Below are positions 7,585-14,470 of a stretch of DNA of 57,977 nt, piece by piece. Positions within the stretch are counted from its first letter, which is position 1. Each line of letters opens with the position of its first letter. The position numbers were made by a program, and so were the translations under genes. The notes below the pieces were generated by a model that saw only the letters and a list, made by a program, of their open reading frames with translations, made no database searches and was not told where the DNA came from. The stretch is from a virus. The DNA is taken from positions 1-57,977 of IMG/VR virus record IMGVR_UViG_3300006810_000004, one strand, 5' to 3'.

Positions 7585-9107
7585 TATCTAATCTTTCTTG
7601 TCAATTGATTGATGTCCATAATACCGCCTTGATTCATTTCTGTAAAGGTTCCGTTTTTTCTTGGAATCATAGTAGGGGTATATGTTTCATCAATATATCT
7701 TTGTTCTCCAGGTGAAATGTATTTAGGTATGAACTCTACTTCTACATCATCTCTACTGCCAAAAGTATTGTTTTCTACATATTTTGTTCCTAGATATTTA
7801 TCGAACATAAAAGGTGTAGCTTTAAATGTAATACCATCAGGTGTTGTTATATAAGCTCCTGATTCAATTAATTCTTCTTTTCTGACTCCAGATGCATTAA
7901 GCCTATCCAAAGGTAAAGGATTTTCTATTGTTCCTAAATTTCTATCTTTAGTTAAAAAAGATGTTACTTTTTCCATAATACCTTCAGGGTCAGCTTTTCT
8001 TATTATCTCTCTTACTTCTAACTTTTCTTTATCTCCTACTAAAGTTCCATTACGCGTTCCTTCTTGATAACCCATAATAGGTCTTGTCATTTTGTTAATG
8101 TCCATCATTCCTCCTTGGTTCATTTTATTTTTCATCATTGCAATTTCATTAATTGCTTCTGTGTCTCCTTCAGCTAATTTTTCACCAGCCTCTTCAAAAG
8201 CTTTCTTGTTTGATTTAGTTCCTTTATACATGTCGAATCCTGTACTAACAACCCCAAGAGGCCCCGCAGCTTTTGCTATCACAGGCAGACTACTTACTAA
8301 TGCAGCTAATATAAGTCTTGCTCCTACTTTATCACCTATTCTAGCAAGCCTTTGTGCTTCATTCAGCATTATATTTTTTACAAACCCTGCTTTACCTGTT
8401 AACTTGCCACCTGCTTCTTTTAATTCTCTATCAACAGCTTTAACAAAATTTTTGGTATCTCCTTTAACAACATATCCTGAAACTTTTTCAAAAATAGGAT
8501 CAAAGACTTTTGTGTTTAATTTATACTTTTTGCCATCAATAACTAATTTGGATTTATCTTTTTCTCCGGCTTCAGTAAACATAGTTTTTAATACATTTTG
8601 ATTACCTGCCATAGCTTCAGAAACATATTTACTTCTTAGTTTTTGATAATCGGGATTAGCTCCTAAAAAAGAAGCACTTTGAGTAGCTGATGAAGCGGCA
8701 TCATCACCTAATGATCTAGCATAATTGATGACATTATCTAAGTAGTTCTTTGCTCCTTTAGCACCAGAGCCTTCTTTTAACTCAGGCATTCCTGAACCTA
8801 CATTAACTGTTTTTACTCTTCCTTTGTTTTTAATCTCTATCTCATCGTCTGCAACATATTTTCTATTTACATCTCTATCTACATTATCATAAGCAGCTGA
8901 TCTTCTTGAACCAGGTTGTTCAGACTGAGCATCTTCAAGTCCAGGGCCTACCTGATCTGGTCCCATACCAACAGAAGAGGTGCCTCCTCCTAATTCATTA
9001 ATTAATGATCCAAGATATTTATTATCTTTAAACATATCGAGAGCTGACTTAACTTCACCACCAGGTGCCATTTTGATAGGCGACGTCATTTCGAAAATAC
9101 TTTTCAT
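7584..9107 (-). CDS. Large hypothetical virion-module protein, three Gly-Gly boxes
   Basis: 507 aa between terminase and portal. A Gly-Gly box lies at residues 15-19 (PGGEV), a second near residue 335 (NQGGMMDINKMTRPI) and a near-copy at the very end (491-507, NQGGIMDINQLTRKIR). The middle is helical with a hydrophobic stretch near residues 265-290 ('ARLILAALVSSLPVIAKAAG'). It lacks catalytic motifs I can name. The near-duplicate MDIN-x-x-TR segments suggest a binding module used twice. Possible roles include internal or ejection protein. Confidence 0.7.
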   Translation of the reverse strand: MKSIFEMTSPIKMAPGGEVKSALDMFKDNKYLGSLINELGGGTSSVGMGPDQVGPGLEDAQSEQPGSRRSAAYDNVDRDVNRKYVADDEIEIKNKGRVKTVNVGSGMPELKEGSGAKGAKNYLDNVINYARSLGDDAASSATQSASFLGANPDYQKLRSKYVSEAMAGNQNVLKTMFTEAGEKDKSKLVIDGKKYKLNTKVFDPIFEKVSGYVVKGDTKNFVKAVDRELKEAGGKLTGKAGFVKNIMLNEAQRLARIGDKVGARLILAALVSSLPVIAKAAGPLGVVSTGFDMYKGTKSNKKAFEEAGEKLAEGDTEAINEIAMMKNKMNQGGMMDINKMTRPIMGYQEGTRNGTLVGDKEKLEVREIIRKADPEGIMEKVTSFLTKDRNLGTIENPLPLDRLNASGVRKEELIESGAYITTPDGITFKATPFMFDKYLGTKYVENNTFGSRDDVEVEFIPKYISPGEQRYIDETYTPTMIPRKNGTFTEMNQGGIMDINQLTRKIR

Positions 9108-9109
9108 AA

Positions 9110-9610
9110 TTATTTTCTAGCTTTGCCGTATCCTCTTTGTGCTAGTCTACCAGCTACTTTAGATTTTTTCTTTTTAACTTCTCCACCGTGCTTGTACTTT
9201 TGTACAGCTTCAGAGTCACCTTTACGTACTGCTCCACCTTTATTTAGAAGTTTTGGTTTTACTCCACCAGTTATTGGTTTTCCGTTTTCATCAAATCTTA
9301 AAACAGGAAATCCTACACCAGGTTTTTTTTCCTTTAGTTCTTGAAATTTTTTTTGTTTTTCCATCTTCTTTTCTTCTGCAGGTACTAAACTTTTTAGTTT
9401 TTCCAGAGTTTCCTTAGAAGGTGCTTTTCTCCTTGGATCCCCTGTAGCAGGATTTGATTCAAATTCTTTTATCTTTTCCATAGACTCCTTTATAGACTCT
9501 TTAAGTGCTTTTATATCAAAGGCACTGGCTTGACCTCCTACTTCCTTAAGTCTTTCTCTAAGGTTTCCTAATTTTTTTTCTTCTTTTAATTTTTTTGCGT
9601 TTTCACTCAT
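9110..9610 (-). CDS. Basic, coiled-coil protein between terminase and portal
   Basis: 166 aa, Lys/Glu-rich, helical over the first ~100 residues, with a strongly basic C-terminus (VKKKKSKVAGRLAQRGYGKA). Two Gly-Gly boxes occur near the end (NKGGAVRKG and KHGGEVKKK). The one-base overlap with the terminase stop implies coupling. Role unknown; a packaging accessory or DNA-associated virion protein is a reasonable guess. Confidence 0.65.
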   Translation of the reverse strand: MSENAKKLKEEKKLGNLRERLKEVGGQASAFDIKALKESIKESMEKIKEFESNPATGDPRRKAPSKETLEKLKSLVPAEEKKMEKQKKFQELKEKKPGVGFPVLRFDENGKPITGGVKPKLLNKGGAVRKGDSEAVQKYKHGGEVKKKKSKVAGRLAQRGYGKARK

Positions 9611-11052
9611 TAGTAATACTCCATTGGTTCCTTGATCCGTGGTTCATCGTGATAGTCATCTGGGAGTTGTACAAAGTTTCCTTGTCGGTATCGCATAAGA
9701 GCTTGAGTTGTTGAATCAACGTAGTCATCATGATCTCCAAAAGGGAATGCCGCACATTCCTCTATTACTTCTTCAGCCCACCTTTCATCAGGATACCACA
9801 CTTGTCCTGACTCAAACATAGGCGCAACTGAGTTAACTCGTACGTGTTTATCTTGTCCTCTACTAGGAGTATAATTCACGACGGGTATTCCGATGGATCT
9901 TAACTCATCTGTAAGAGGAAGTCCAGAGGCTTTTGCTTCAATAATCACGGTCTCCGGTTCCCAGTATTTGTACTTTTCTAAAGCTCTTTGTTTTAATTCT
10001 ATAAAGTCCCAACGACTTTTTTCTGCATCTAGTAATATTATTTGCGGGGTTCCTTTTTTTGGATGACTGAACACGCCCCATGTTGTGATCGCTGAGTAGT
10101 CCGCGCTTTCTTTTTTACTGAACGCGGTATCATAAGATTGGATCACGTGCATAAGATCAGGGATGTCGTCTTCTTCCCACATCTGCCACCATTCTCTTTT
10201 GATAATAGATCCTTCTTCAGATGTGGGATTTTGTTGCCACTGTGCTTGCCATTTTTGCTCGGTTAACGAAGCACGGGTAGCTTCCAAAGATTCAATATCC
10301 CAATATTCTGGCCAAATAGGTTTGTTACTAGGTAGGATTGCAGGAAATTCTACAACCTCCCATTGGTCTGCCTTGGGATCTTTTGATTGTGCATCAATCA
10401 ATTTACCTGTTAGATCTTTCGTGGACCACCGTGTCATTACAATAACGATTGCTCCACCTGGCTGTAAACGTTGACGAGGACCAGAAGTGTACCACTCATA
10501 AGCATTGTCCAGAGCAGTGGCAGAAAGGGCGTCTTGCTCACTGTGCGGATCATCAATGATAAGTAAATCTGCACCACGACCAGTAATAGCACTGCCAACA
10601 CCAGCAGCGAAATATTCTCCACCATGATTTGTTTCCCATCTTCCAGCAGCTTTACTGTCTGCGGATATTTGAACTTTGTCAAAGAGTTGTTGAAAGAGTA
10701 CGCTGTCAATTAGATGTTTCATCTTTCTACCGAATCGAACAGCTAGTTCAGTTGTGTGTGTAGTCTGAATAATCTTGAGCTTTGGATTATTTCCAACTAG
10801 CCACGCCGGTAGGAGGTAAGATGCAAACTCTGACTTAGTATGCCGGGGAGGCATGTTGACAATAAGTCGGTTTGTTTTTTTATTCTTGATTGCTTCAAAA
10901 TGTTTGGCAATACTTTTGTGATGGTACCCGGAAATAAATTCTGGCCACACGTGTCTGACAAAAGGGATAAAGTTCTTCTCGGCAGCTTCTAGTTTTTTAA
11001 GATGCTCAACAATTAGCTGTTCATGTAATTCGGCTTCACTTTGACTAGTCAT
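9610..11052 (-). CDS. terL: Terminase large subunit
   Basis: 480 aa ATPase-nuclease that pumps DNA into the prohead. ATPase: Walker A-like 'NMPPRHTKSEFAS' at residues 66-78, Walker B 'LLIIDDPH' at 163-170 with the acidic pair D167/D168, and the coupling motif 'MTRWSTKD' near 206-213. RNase H-like nuclease: D308 in 'QSYDTAFSKKES', E372 in 'VIIEAKASG', and an acidic cluster 'GDHDDYVDS' at 439-447. Length is normal. A recognisable promoter sits just upstream, so terL probably begins the late head operon. The small subunit is about 6 kb away at 17073-17504. Confidence 0.95.
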   Translation of the reverse strand: MTSQSEAELHEQLIVEHLKKLEAAEKNFIPFVRHVWPEFISGYHHKSIAKHFEAIKNKKTNRLIVNMPPRHTKSEFASYLLPAWLVGNNPKLKIIQTTHTTELAVRFGRKMKHLIDSVLFQQLFDKVQISADSKAAGRWETNHGGEYFAAGVGSAITGRGADLLIIDDPHSEQDALSATALDNAYEWYTSGPRQRLQPGGAIVIVMTRWSTKDLTGKLIDAQSKDPKADQWEVVEFPAILPSNKPIWPEYWDIESLEATRASLTEQKWQAQWQQNPTSEEGSIIKREWWQMWEEDDIPDLMHVIQSYDTAFSKKESADYSAITTWGVFSHPKKGTPQIILLDAEKSRWDFIELKQRALEKYKYWEPETVIIEAKASGLPLTDELRSIGIPVVNYTPSRGQDKHVRVNSVAPMFESGQVWYPDERWAEEVIEECAAFPFGDHDDYVDSTTQALMRYRQGNFVQLPDDYHDEPRIKEPMEYY

Positions 11053-11061
11053 TGTATCTTT

Positions 11062-11089
11062 TTTATATATTATTAATTGGGAGAGTCAA
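11062..11089 (-). promoter_or_regulatory. Promoter for terL and the late head operon
   Basis: On the minus strand: TTGACT (11084-11089), 16-base spacer, TATAAA (11062-11067), with the terL ATG about 10 bases past the -10. The spacer starts CTCCCAATTA, close to the TATCCCAATTA element of the early promoters. This is a predicted sigma-70-type site. Confidence 0.6.
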
Positions 11090-11360
11090 CGTTTGAAATT
11101 TTTATAATTTTTTTTAAGAAATCAATAGGGGGCCTATTTCCTGTATTTAGGGTCCGTATGATTTTGGACGGTAGTGTTTGTCTGGAACAGGGGGTATAGT
11201 AAAAAAAATTAAGAACCTATTATTCTATTTAGGGGGCGCGGGGGGCGTGTACGGGGGTCATTCATATATGAGTACCTGGAATTCATATATGAAAGTTGCC
11301 TGGACGAACCTGGGGGACAAACAACCAGGAATAAAAAACCCCACAGCTCCGACCACGCAT
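11090..11360. other. Non-coding stretch upstream of terL with G-rich runs and a short tandem repeat
   Basis: No convincing gene in 11090-11360; a plus-strand frame here is G-rich and runs through the terminator. The stretch holds several G5-G6 runs (for example 11232-11257) and a 12-bp direct repeat, ATTCATATATGA, at 11260-11271 and 11281-11292, itself containing the palindrome TCATATATGA. Position next to terL makes a packaging or regulatory site possible, without direct evidence. Confidence 0.4.
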
Positions 11361-11396
11361 AAAAAAACCCCGCATGAAATTAATCAAGCGGGGTTC
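11361..11396 (-). terminator. Rho-independent terminator after the DUF3846 gene
   Basis: On the minus strand an 8-bp GC-rich stem (AACCCCGC at 11366-11373 pairing with GCGGGGTT at 11388-11395) is followed by seven T. It lies just past the stop of the 11424 gene and before terL, separating early from late transcripts. Confidence 0.85.
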
Positions 11397-11423
11397 ATGT
11401 TCCTTAATTAAAGGTTATTGATA

Positions 11424-11669
11424 CTACCAGTTGCGACCGCAACCTGATGCAAAGTAAATAGCATTACCCATTATTGTTTGACCCGCAATAAGGGACGCGC
11501 CAATATTAAGAGGCAGACCTTTAAGTAATCCCTCTTCGTCTACCAGTAACTTACCTAGACCTTTAGGTAATCTTACTACTTCAACATAACCGCCAATTAT
11601 TTCTTGGGCTTCGCGTAGATCGATCTTTTCCTTTTTATCTTCTACTACTTTTAAGATAGCTTCTTGCAT
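11424..11669 (-). CDS. DUF3846-like protein
   Basis: 81 aa from the chosen ATG at 11669 (MQEAILKVVEDKK...). An earlier in-frame ATG at 11684 would add MENIT, but it is part of the GGAG Shine-Dalgarno for the inner ATG and lies almost at the predicted transcription start, so the inner start is preferred. The 'GGYVEVVRL' strand, 'LVDEEGLLKGLPLNIGAS' and a final 'MGNAIYFA' strand fit the DUF3846 pattern common in phages; biochemical function is unknown. It has its own promoter and terminator, so it is a single-gene early unit. Confidence 0.75.
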   Translation of the reverse strand: MQEAILKVVEDKKEKIDLREAQEIIGGYVEVVRLPKGLGKLLVDEEGLLKGLPLNIGASLIAGQTIMGNAIYFASGCGRNW

Positions 11670-11694
11670 AGTTATATTCTCCATTTCTATAATA

Positions 11695-11722
11695 ATTATA
11701 TATTAATGAGATAGTGGAACAA
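11695..11722 (-). promoter_or_regulatory. Early promoter with TATCTCA spacer element
   Basis: Minus strand: TTGTTC (11717-11722), 16-base spacer CACTATCTCATTAATA, perfect TATAAT (11695-11700). TATCTCA occupies spacer positions 4-10, the same place as in the promoters at 12945, 13515 and 15855. Confidence 0.7.
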
Positions 11723-11733
11723 GGATAATATAA

Positions 11734-11861
11734 CGGTGGTGCCTCTCCACCGAACAAGGCTAATATTACGACGAGCTCCGCGATATGCTTTTTGTAAATT
11801 TTGAATAAGGTTAGAGCTGGGGGTAGAGCGAGGCTTAGAGCTGGGTCTAGACCCAGCTCTA
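11734..11861. other. Non-coding gap with hairpin and 26-bp perfect palindrome
   Basis: Between the DUF932 gene end and the next promoter. A hairpin has stem CGGTGG/CCACCG (11734-11739 with 11747-11752). At 11836-11861 lies a perfect 26-bp palindrome (13-bp arms, no spacer; core GGGTCTAGACCC), with a partial extra copy of the arm, TTAGAGCTGGG, starting near 11811. No T run follows on the minus strand, so it may be a terminator stem, an mRNA 3' end or a dimeric protein site. Confidence 0.55.
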
Positions 11862-11875
11862 TGATTATTAGTTAA

Positions 11876-12919
11876 TTAAGCAACAAGAGATAAGGCAGTA
11901 TTCATAGCCTTAGTTTTTACATTGTCGATACCATTGCTAGTAAAAGTATTTTTTAATCTAGCGCTAGTGTTATCGATACCGCCTCTTAAATGATCTTCAT
12001 TATAAGTAACACAATTAAATGCTTTCCATAATGTATCATTACGAACCGCGTTCCCTGTATTTTGAAGTTTGAGAGTTTTACCGTTGCTCTCAATGCAATC
12101 ATTCCAAATACCGTAACATCTTTTTATTTGTTGATTACCTGATAAACCATTAAAAAAAGAATAATCTTTTTTACCGTGTTTATCGAACTCAGATACTAGC
12201 TCTTTGTTCCCGTAAACCAAAATAAAATACTTTAATAGATCTTGCTCTTTAAGTTGAACTCCATCAAGAGCTAGAGCTTGGTCTTTGTATTCTTCATTTG
12301 ATTTAAGCGCCATATCAATTCTATTTTTAATCAAGTTTTCAAGATTAGAATTAAATTCTATTCTATGAGTAATTGAAACCATGAATTGATCATTATCTTT
12401 AAGCGCCTGCATATAAGTATTGGAACACCAAATAGAGATATTAGTGGTATTAATTTTGGTTTTATCTCTACCAGTGTGAAAGTTGCTAAACATTAAATAG
12501 TTTTTAACAACATCATCACCAATATTAAATGAACCGTTTGTATTAGCTAAAAAAGTAATAGCTTTGTCATTGTCATAACTAAAACAATGTTCAAAATGAA
12601 TACCAGCTTTTTTAGAAAAATGATCTCCCATTTCTGCAAGTTTGTTATTTTGCATTGGGTGATACTGATTAGTTAAACCGCCAACTAAAATTTCTTTTTT
12701 ATCTTTTACAAGATTAAAGAATTTGTCAGATGTGATTGTTTCACCATCGTGAGTAGATTGAGCTGGGGTCATTTGAACATTCCAATCCAATCCCGCATTA
12801 TTCATAAGTTGTGAACAATCCATTTTTTCACCGACGGCGCTAAATTGAGACAATCCCTTTTTAGTTAAATCTAAAAGAGATGTCCATTTGTAGTTTTCGA
12901 TTTTTTGGTTCATAGGCAT
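11876..12919 (-). CDS. DUF932 phage/plasmid-like protein
   Basis: 347 aa from the ATG at 12919 (MPMNQKIENYKW...). An upstream ATG at 12934 would add MENIT but overlaps the GGAG ribosome site, exactly as in the 11424 gene, whose 23-base leader is identical. Typical DUF932 features are visible: 'LVGGLTNQYHPMQNNKLAEM', then 'IGDDVVKNYLMFSNFHTGRD', and 'NTTNISIWCSNTYMQALKDN'. The family is widespread in phages and plasmids; its molecular role is not established, though it often lies near replication or early genes. It has its own promoter. Confidence 0.8.
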   Translation of the reverse strand: MPMNQKIENYKWTSLLDLTKKGLSQFSAVGEKMDCSQLMNNAGLDWNVQMTPAQSTHDGETITSDKFFNLVKDKKEILVGGLTNQYHPMQNNKLAEMGDHFSKKAGIHFEHCFSYDNDKAITFLANTNGSFNIGDDVVKNYLMFSNFHTGRDKTKINTTNISIWCSNTYMQALKDNDQFMVSITHRIEFNSNLENLIKNRIDMALKSNEEYKDQALALDGVQLKEQDLLKYFILVYGNKELVSEFDKHGKKDYSFFNGLSGNQQIKRCYGIWNDCIESNGKTLKLQNTGNAVRNDTLWKAFNCVTYNEDHLRGGIDNTSARLKNTFTSNGIDNVKTKAMNTALSLVA

Positions 12920-12944
12920 AGTTATATTCTCCATTTCTAATAAG

Positions 12945-12972
12945 ATAATATATAATTGGGATACTATTGCAA
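12945..12972 (-). promoter_or_regulatory. Early promoter of the DUF932 gene with TATCCCA spacer element
   Basis: Minus strand: TTGCAA (12967-12972), 16-base spacer TAGTATCCCAATTATA, TATTAT (12945-12950). TATCCCA is at spacer positions 4-10. The predicted start of transcription near 12938 leaves a short leader with GGAG before the ATG at 12919. Confidence 0.75.
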
Positions 12973-12981
12973 GTATTATTT

Positions 12982-13248
12982 AACGGTCGTAGAATAATGA
13001 TTATAGTTAGAATGATCGTGATGATACGCGCTACATATCTTCTACTACCCTCGCAAACCAAGATCTCTCTATTTTTAGCAAACTTATAAACTCTATAGCG
13101 TTTACAAATCGTTTTCTGAGTATATATCATTTCAACTCAACCACTGGCTTCATGATTTCGGGCTCACCGTTCACGATCATTCTAATTATAATATCGAAAC
13201 ATTTTCTATTTTTTCAAGTTTTTATTCAACGGTCGTAGAATAATGATT
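12982..13248. repeat. Intergenic repeat block: 21-bp direct and 21-bp inverted repeats
   Basis: Two perfect 21-bp direct repeats (12982-13002 and 13228-13248; core ACGGTCGTAGAATAATG) enclose a 21-bp inverted repeat with one mismatch (13000-13020 against 13172-13192; core GATCATTCTAA). The interior has a weak minus-strand frame starting at 13130 (MIYTQKTICKRYRVYKF...) that runs through the next promoter, so I do not call it. The 313 bases between the two flanking genes may hold a structured RNA, operator or former gene. Confidence 0.6.
13188..13217 (-). promoter_or_regulatory. Possible promoter reading into the repeat block
   Basis: Minus strand: TTGAAA (13212-13217), 18-base spacer, TATTAT (13188-13193). 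It would produce a transcript through the inverted-repeat region. There is no spacer TATCCCA here, unlike its neighbours. Confidence 0.4.
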
Positions 13249-13508
13249 TATTTTAAAACGGGATTGAATTTCTTAATATTAAAACTATCTATCAAAGATT
13301 GCATTTCTTTTTTTTTTTCTTCATCTTCCATAGTTTTAATGACGGTCGCTAGATCAGATATTGCTTTTTGATATCCGCCTAAATAAGACTCATTATTTGA
13401 ATAATCTGTATGATCATAATGTCTATCATCTTTATTATCCATTATTTCTTCTTCCGCTAATAGATTATTTTTCATTCTATTTATAAGTATTGCTAATTTT
13501 TCGTTCAT
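13248..13508 (-). CDS. Small early hypothetical protein, candidate leaderless gene
   Basis: 86 aa, hydrophilic and helical: MNEKLAILINRMKNNLLAEE, an Asp/His/Tyr-rich middle (DDRHYDHTDYSNNESYLGGY) and a charged C-terminus. The predicted -10 box ends six bases before ATG, so transcription would start at or just before the initiation codon and there is no Shine-Dalgarno. No family recognised. Its TAA lies in one copy of the 21-bp direct repeat. Confidence 0.65.
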   Translation of the reverse strand: MNEKLAILINRMKNNLLAEEEIMDNKDDRHYDHTDYSNNESYLGGYQKAISDLATVIKTMEDEEKKKEMQSLIDSFNIKKFNPVLK

Positions 13509-13514
13509 GGTTTT

Positions 13515-13542
13515 ATAATATATAAATGGGATATTAAATCAA
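13515..13542 (-). promoter_or_regulatory. Early promoter with TATCCCA spacer element, leaderless layout
   Basis: Minus strand: TTGATT (13537-13542), 16-base spacer TAATATCCCATTTATA, TATTAT (13515-13520), then AAAACC and the ATG of the 13248-13508 gene. Confidence 0.75.
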
Positions 13543-13557
13543 GTTTTTATTTTGGAG

Positions 13558-13593
13558 ACCGCGATCAGACTATGCAAGAAAACTGACCGCGGT
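13558..13593. terminator. Hairpin between the 25-aa membrane gene and the next promoter
   Basis: An 11-bp stem (13558-13568 with 13583-13593; ACCGCG at its base), one G-T pair, 14-base loop. It ends the small operon starting at 14033. The minus-strand flank is AT-rich but lacks a clean T run; the plus-strand flank is T-rich. Confidence 0.55.
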
Positions 13594-13606
13594 TATTGGT
13601 TTGATT

Positions 13607-13684
13607 TTAAATTAATAAATAAAGGATTGGTGCAAATACGGCGGTCATGATAACCACCGCTATTAGTAATTCGCTATTGTCCAT
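13607..13684 (-). CDS. 25-aa single-TM microprotein
   Basis: MDNSELLIAVVIMTAVFAPI and five more residues: a short acidic start and one uninterrupted hydrophobic helix. Its ATG overlaps the previous stop as TAATG. The 21 bases around this junction are repeated at the preceding junction (13677-13697 and 13826-13846), so the initiation region itself appears duplicated. Function unknown; small early membrane peptides often act in exclusion or host-membrane interference. Confidence 0.55.
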   Translation of the reverse strand: MDNSELLIAVVIMTAVFAPILYLLI

Positions 13685-13833
13685 TATTTATCACCGTTGG
13701 GATCTTCTTCTTGTGTCCAATATTCATACAACTCGTCTATAGTTTTTGTATCTGCTTTCGATATCCATTTCCAAGAATTGTTGTGTTGCTTTTCTTGTTT
13801 TACTATAAAATCAATTTTTTGTTTTTTGTCCAT
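13684..13833 (-). CDS. 49-aa early hypothetical protein
   Basis: Starts MDKKQKIDFIVKQEKQHNNS and ends EEDPNGDK. TAATG overlaps link it to both neighbours. Helical, with a Trp-containing middle (SWKWISKADTKTIDELYEYW). No family recognised; the stop-start coupling on both sides is the main support that it is coding. Confidence 0.65.
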   Translation of the reverse strand: MDKKQKIDFIVKQEKQHNNSWKWISKADTKTIDELYEYWTQEEDPNGDK

Positions 13834-14033
13834 TATTTATCACCGTCGGACTTTTCTAAATGCTCGTAAGTATAATCATAATTATGGTTTGATATATTAA
13901 TTATCCTATCCTGTGAGCTTTGCATTTTTTCAACGTCTTTTAAAATACCCTCAAGTACCTTGCCTAGTGAATTAATGCCGTGTTTTTCTTTTGCTTCTTT
14001 TTCTTCTTGCCATAGTGCTTTAATATTTTTCAT
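13833..14033 (-). CDS. 66-aa early hypothetical protein
   Basis: Starts MKNIKALWQEEKEAKEKHGI and ends EKSDGDK, helical. It begins about 30 bases past the -10 of a strong promoter, with GGAAGGAC upstream of ATG as ribosome site, and leads a three-gene coupled set of microproteins. No recognised domain. Confidence 0.7.
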   Translation of the reverse strand: MKNIKALWQEEKEAKEKHGINSLGKVLEGILKDVEKMQSSQDRIINISNHNYDYTYEHLEKSDGDK

Positions 14034-14062
14034 TTTTTAAGTCCTTCCTATATTATCCCATA

Positions 14063-14091
14063 ATCTTATTACTTAAATAAGAAATTGTCAA
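14063..14091 (-). promoter_or_regulatory. Early promoter with TTATGGGATAA downstream of the -10
   Basis: Minus strand: TTGACA (14086-14091), 17-base spacer, TAAGAT (14063-14068), directly followed by TTATGGGATAA (14053-14063). The -35 lies inside the end of the nuclease gene at 14069. Here the TATCCCA-like element is inverted and near the transcription start. Confidence 0.75.
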
Positions 14092-14470
14092 GCGCTTTAT
14101 AATTATATTTTACACCGACCGTCGGAGAAATATCCAACAAACAGGGAACACGGTCAACGGGACTTGATGAAAGGTCAGCGCCTTTGTCACCGTCGTACAG
14201 TTTGATCGTTCTTCGTTCGATGTGCTTGATCAAGTAATAATTTTTACCACCGTTGGAAAAGTTGTTATAATTCCATGATATTTGCAACGGTGATATATTA
14301 ACCGAATTCATTTTGATACATTTTAATTCAAGCCATATAGGTCTTTTATTCTTAATTCCATATAAATCAGGAACGCCCCCGCCGTGGCGGTTTTCTACTC
14401 GTTGCCAAAAAGCGCCTTTGATATTTTTAATAATATCACGCCCAAAAAGGCTTTCAGGCTTGACCGTCAT
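14069..14470 (-). CDS. PD-(D/E)XK nuclease, VRR-NUC-like
   Basis: 133 aa. The catalytic pattern is clear: 'GGVPDLYG' with P34-D35, then 'PIWLELKCI' with E48-x-K50, and an upstream helix 'FWQRVENRH'. This is the layout of VRR-NUC and Holliday-resolvase-like nucleases. Likely roles are DNA recombination, host DNA degradation or branched-DNA processing. The ATG overlaps the Cys-protein stop by four bases, so the two are co-translated. Phages of this size often carry two such nucleases; the other is at 23865. Confidence 0.75.
   Translation of the reverse strand: MTVKPESLFGRDIIKNIKGAFWQRVENRHGGGVPDLYGIKNKRPIWLELKCIKMNSVNISPLQISWNYNNFSNGGKNYYLIKHIERRTIKLYDGDKGADLSSSPVDRVPCLLDISPTVGVKYNYKALDNFLFK

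Noticed and set aside
11178-11411. 77-aa plus-strand frame upstream of terL
   Set aside because: It crosses the terminator hairpin, is on the opposite strand to its neighbours and has a composition set by G runs.
12861-13130. 89-aa minus-strand frame MIYTQKTICKRYRVYKF...
   Set aside because: It runs through the predicted DUF932 promoter and into that gene in another frame, with a long Ile/Thr run from AT-rich repeat sequence. Only the first ~40 codons could be coding.
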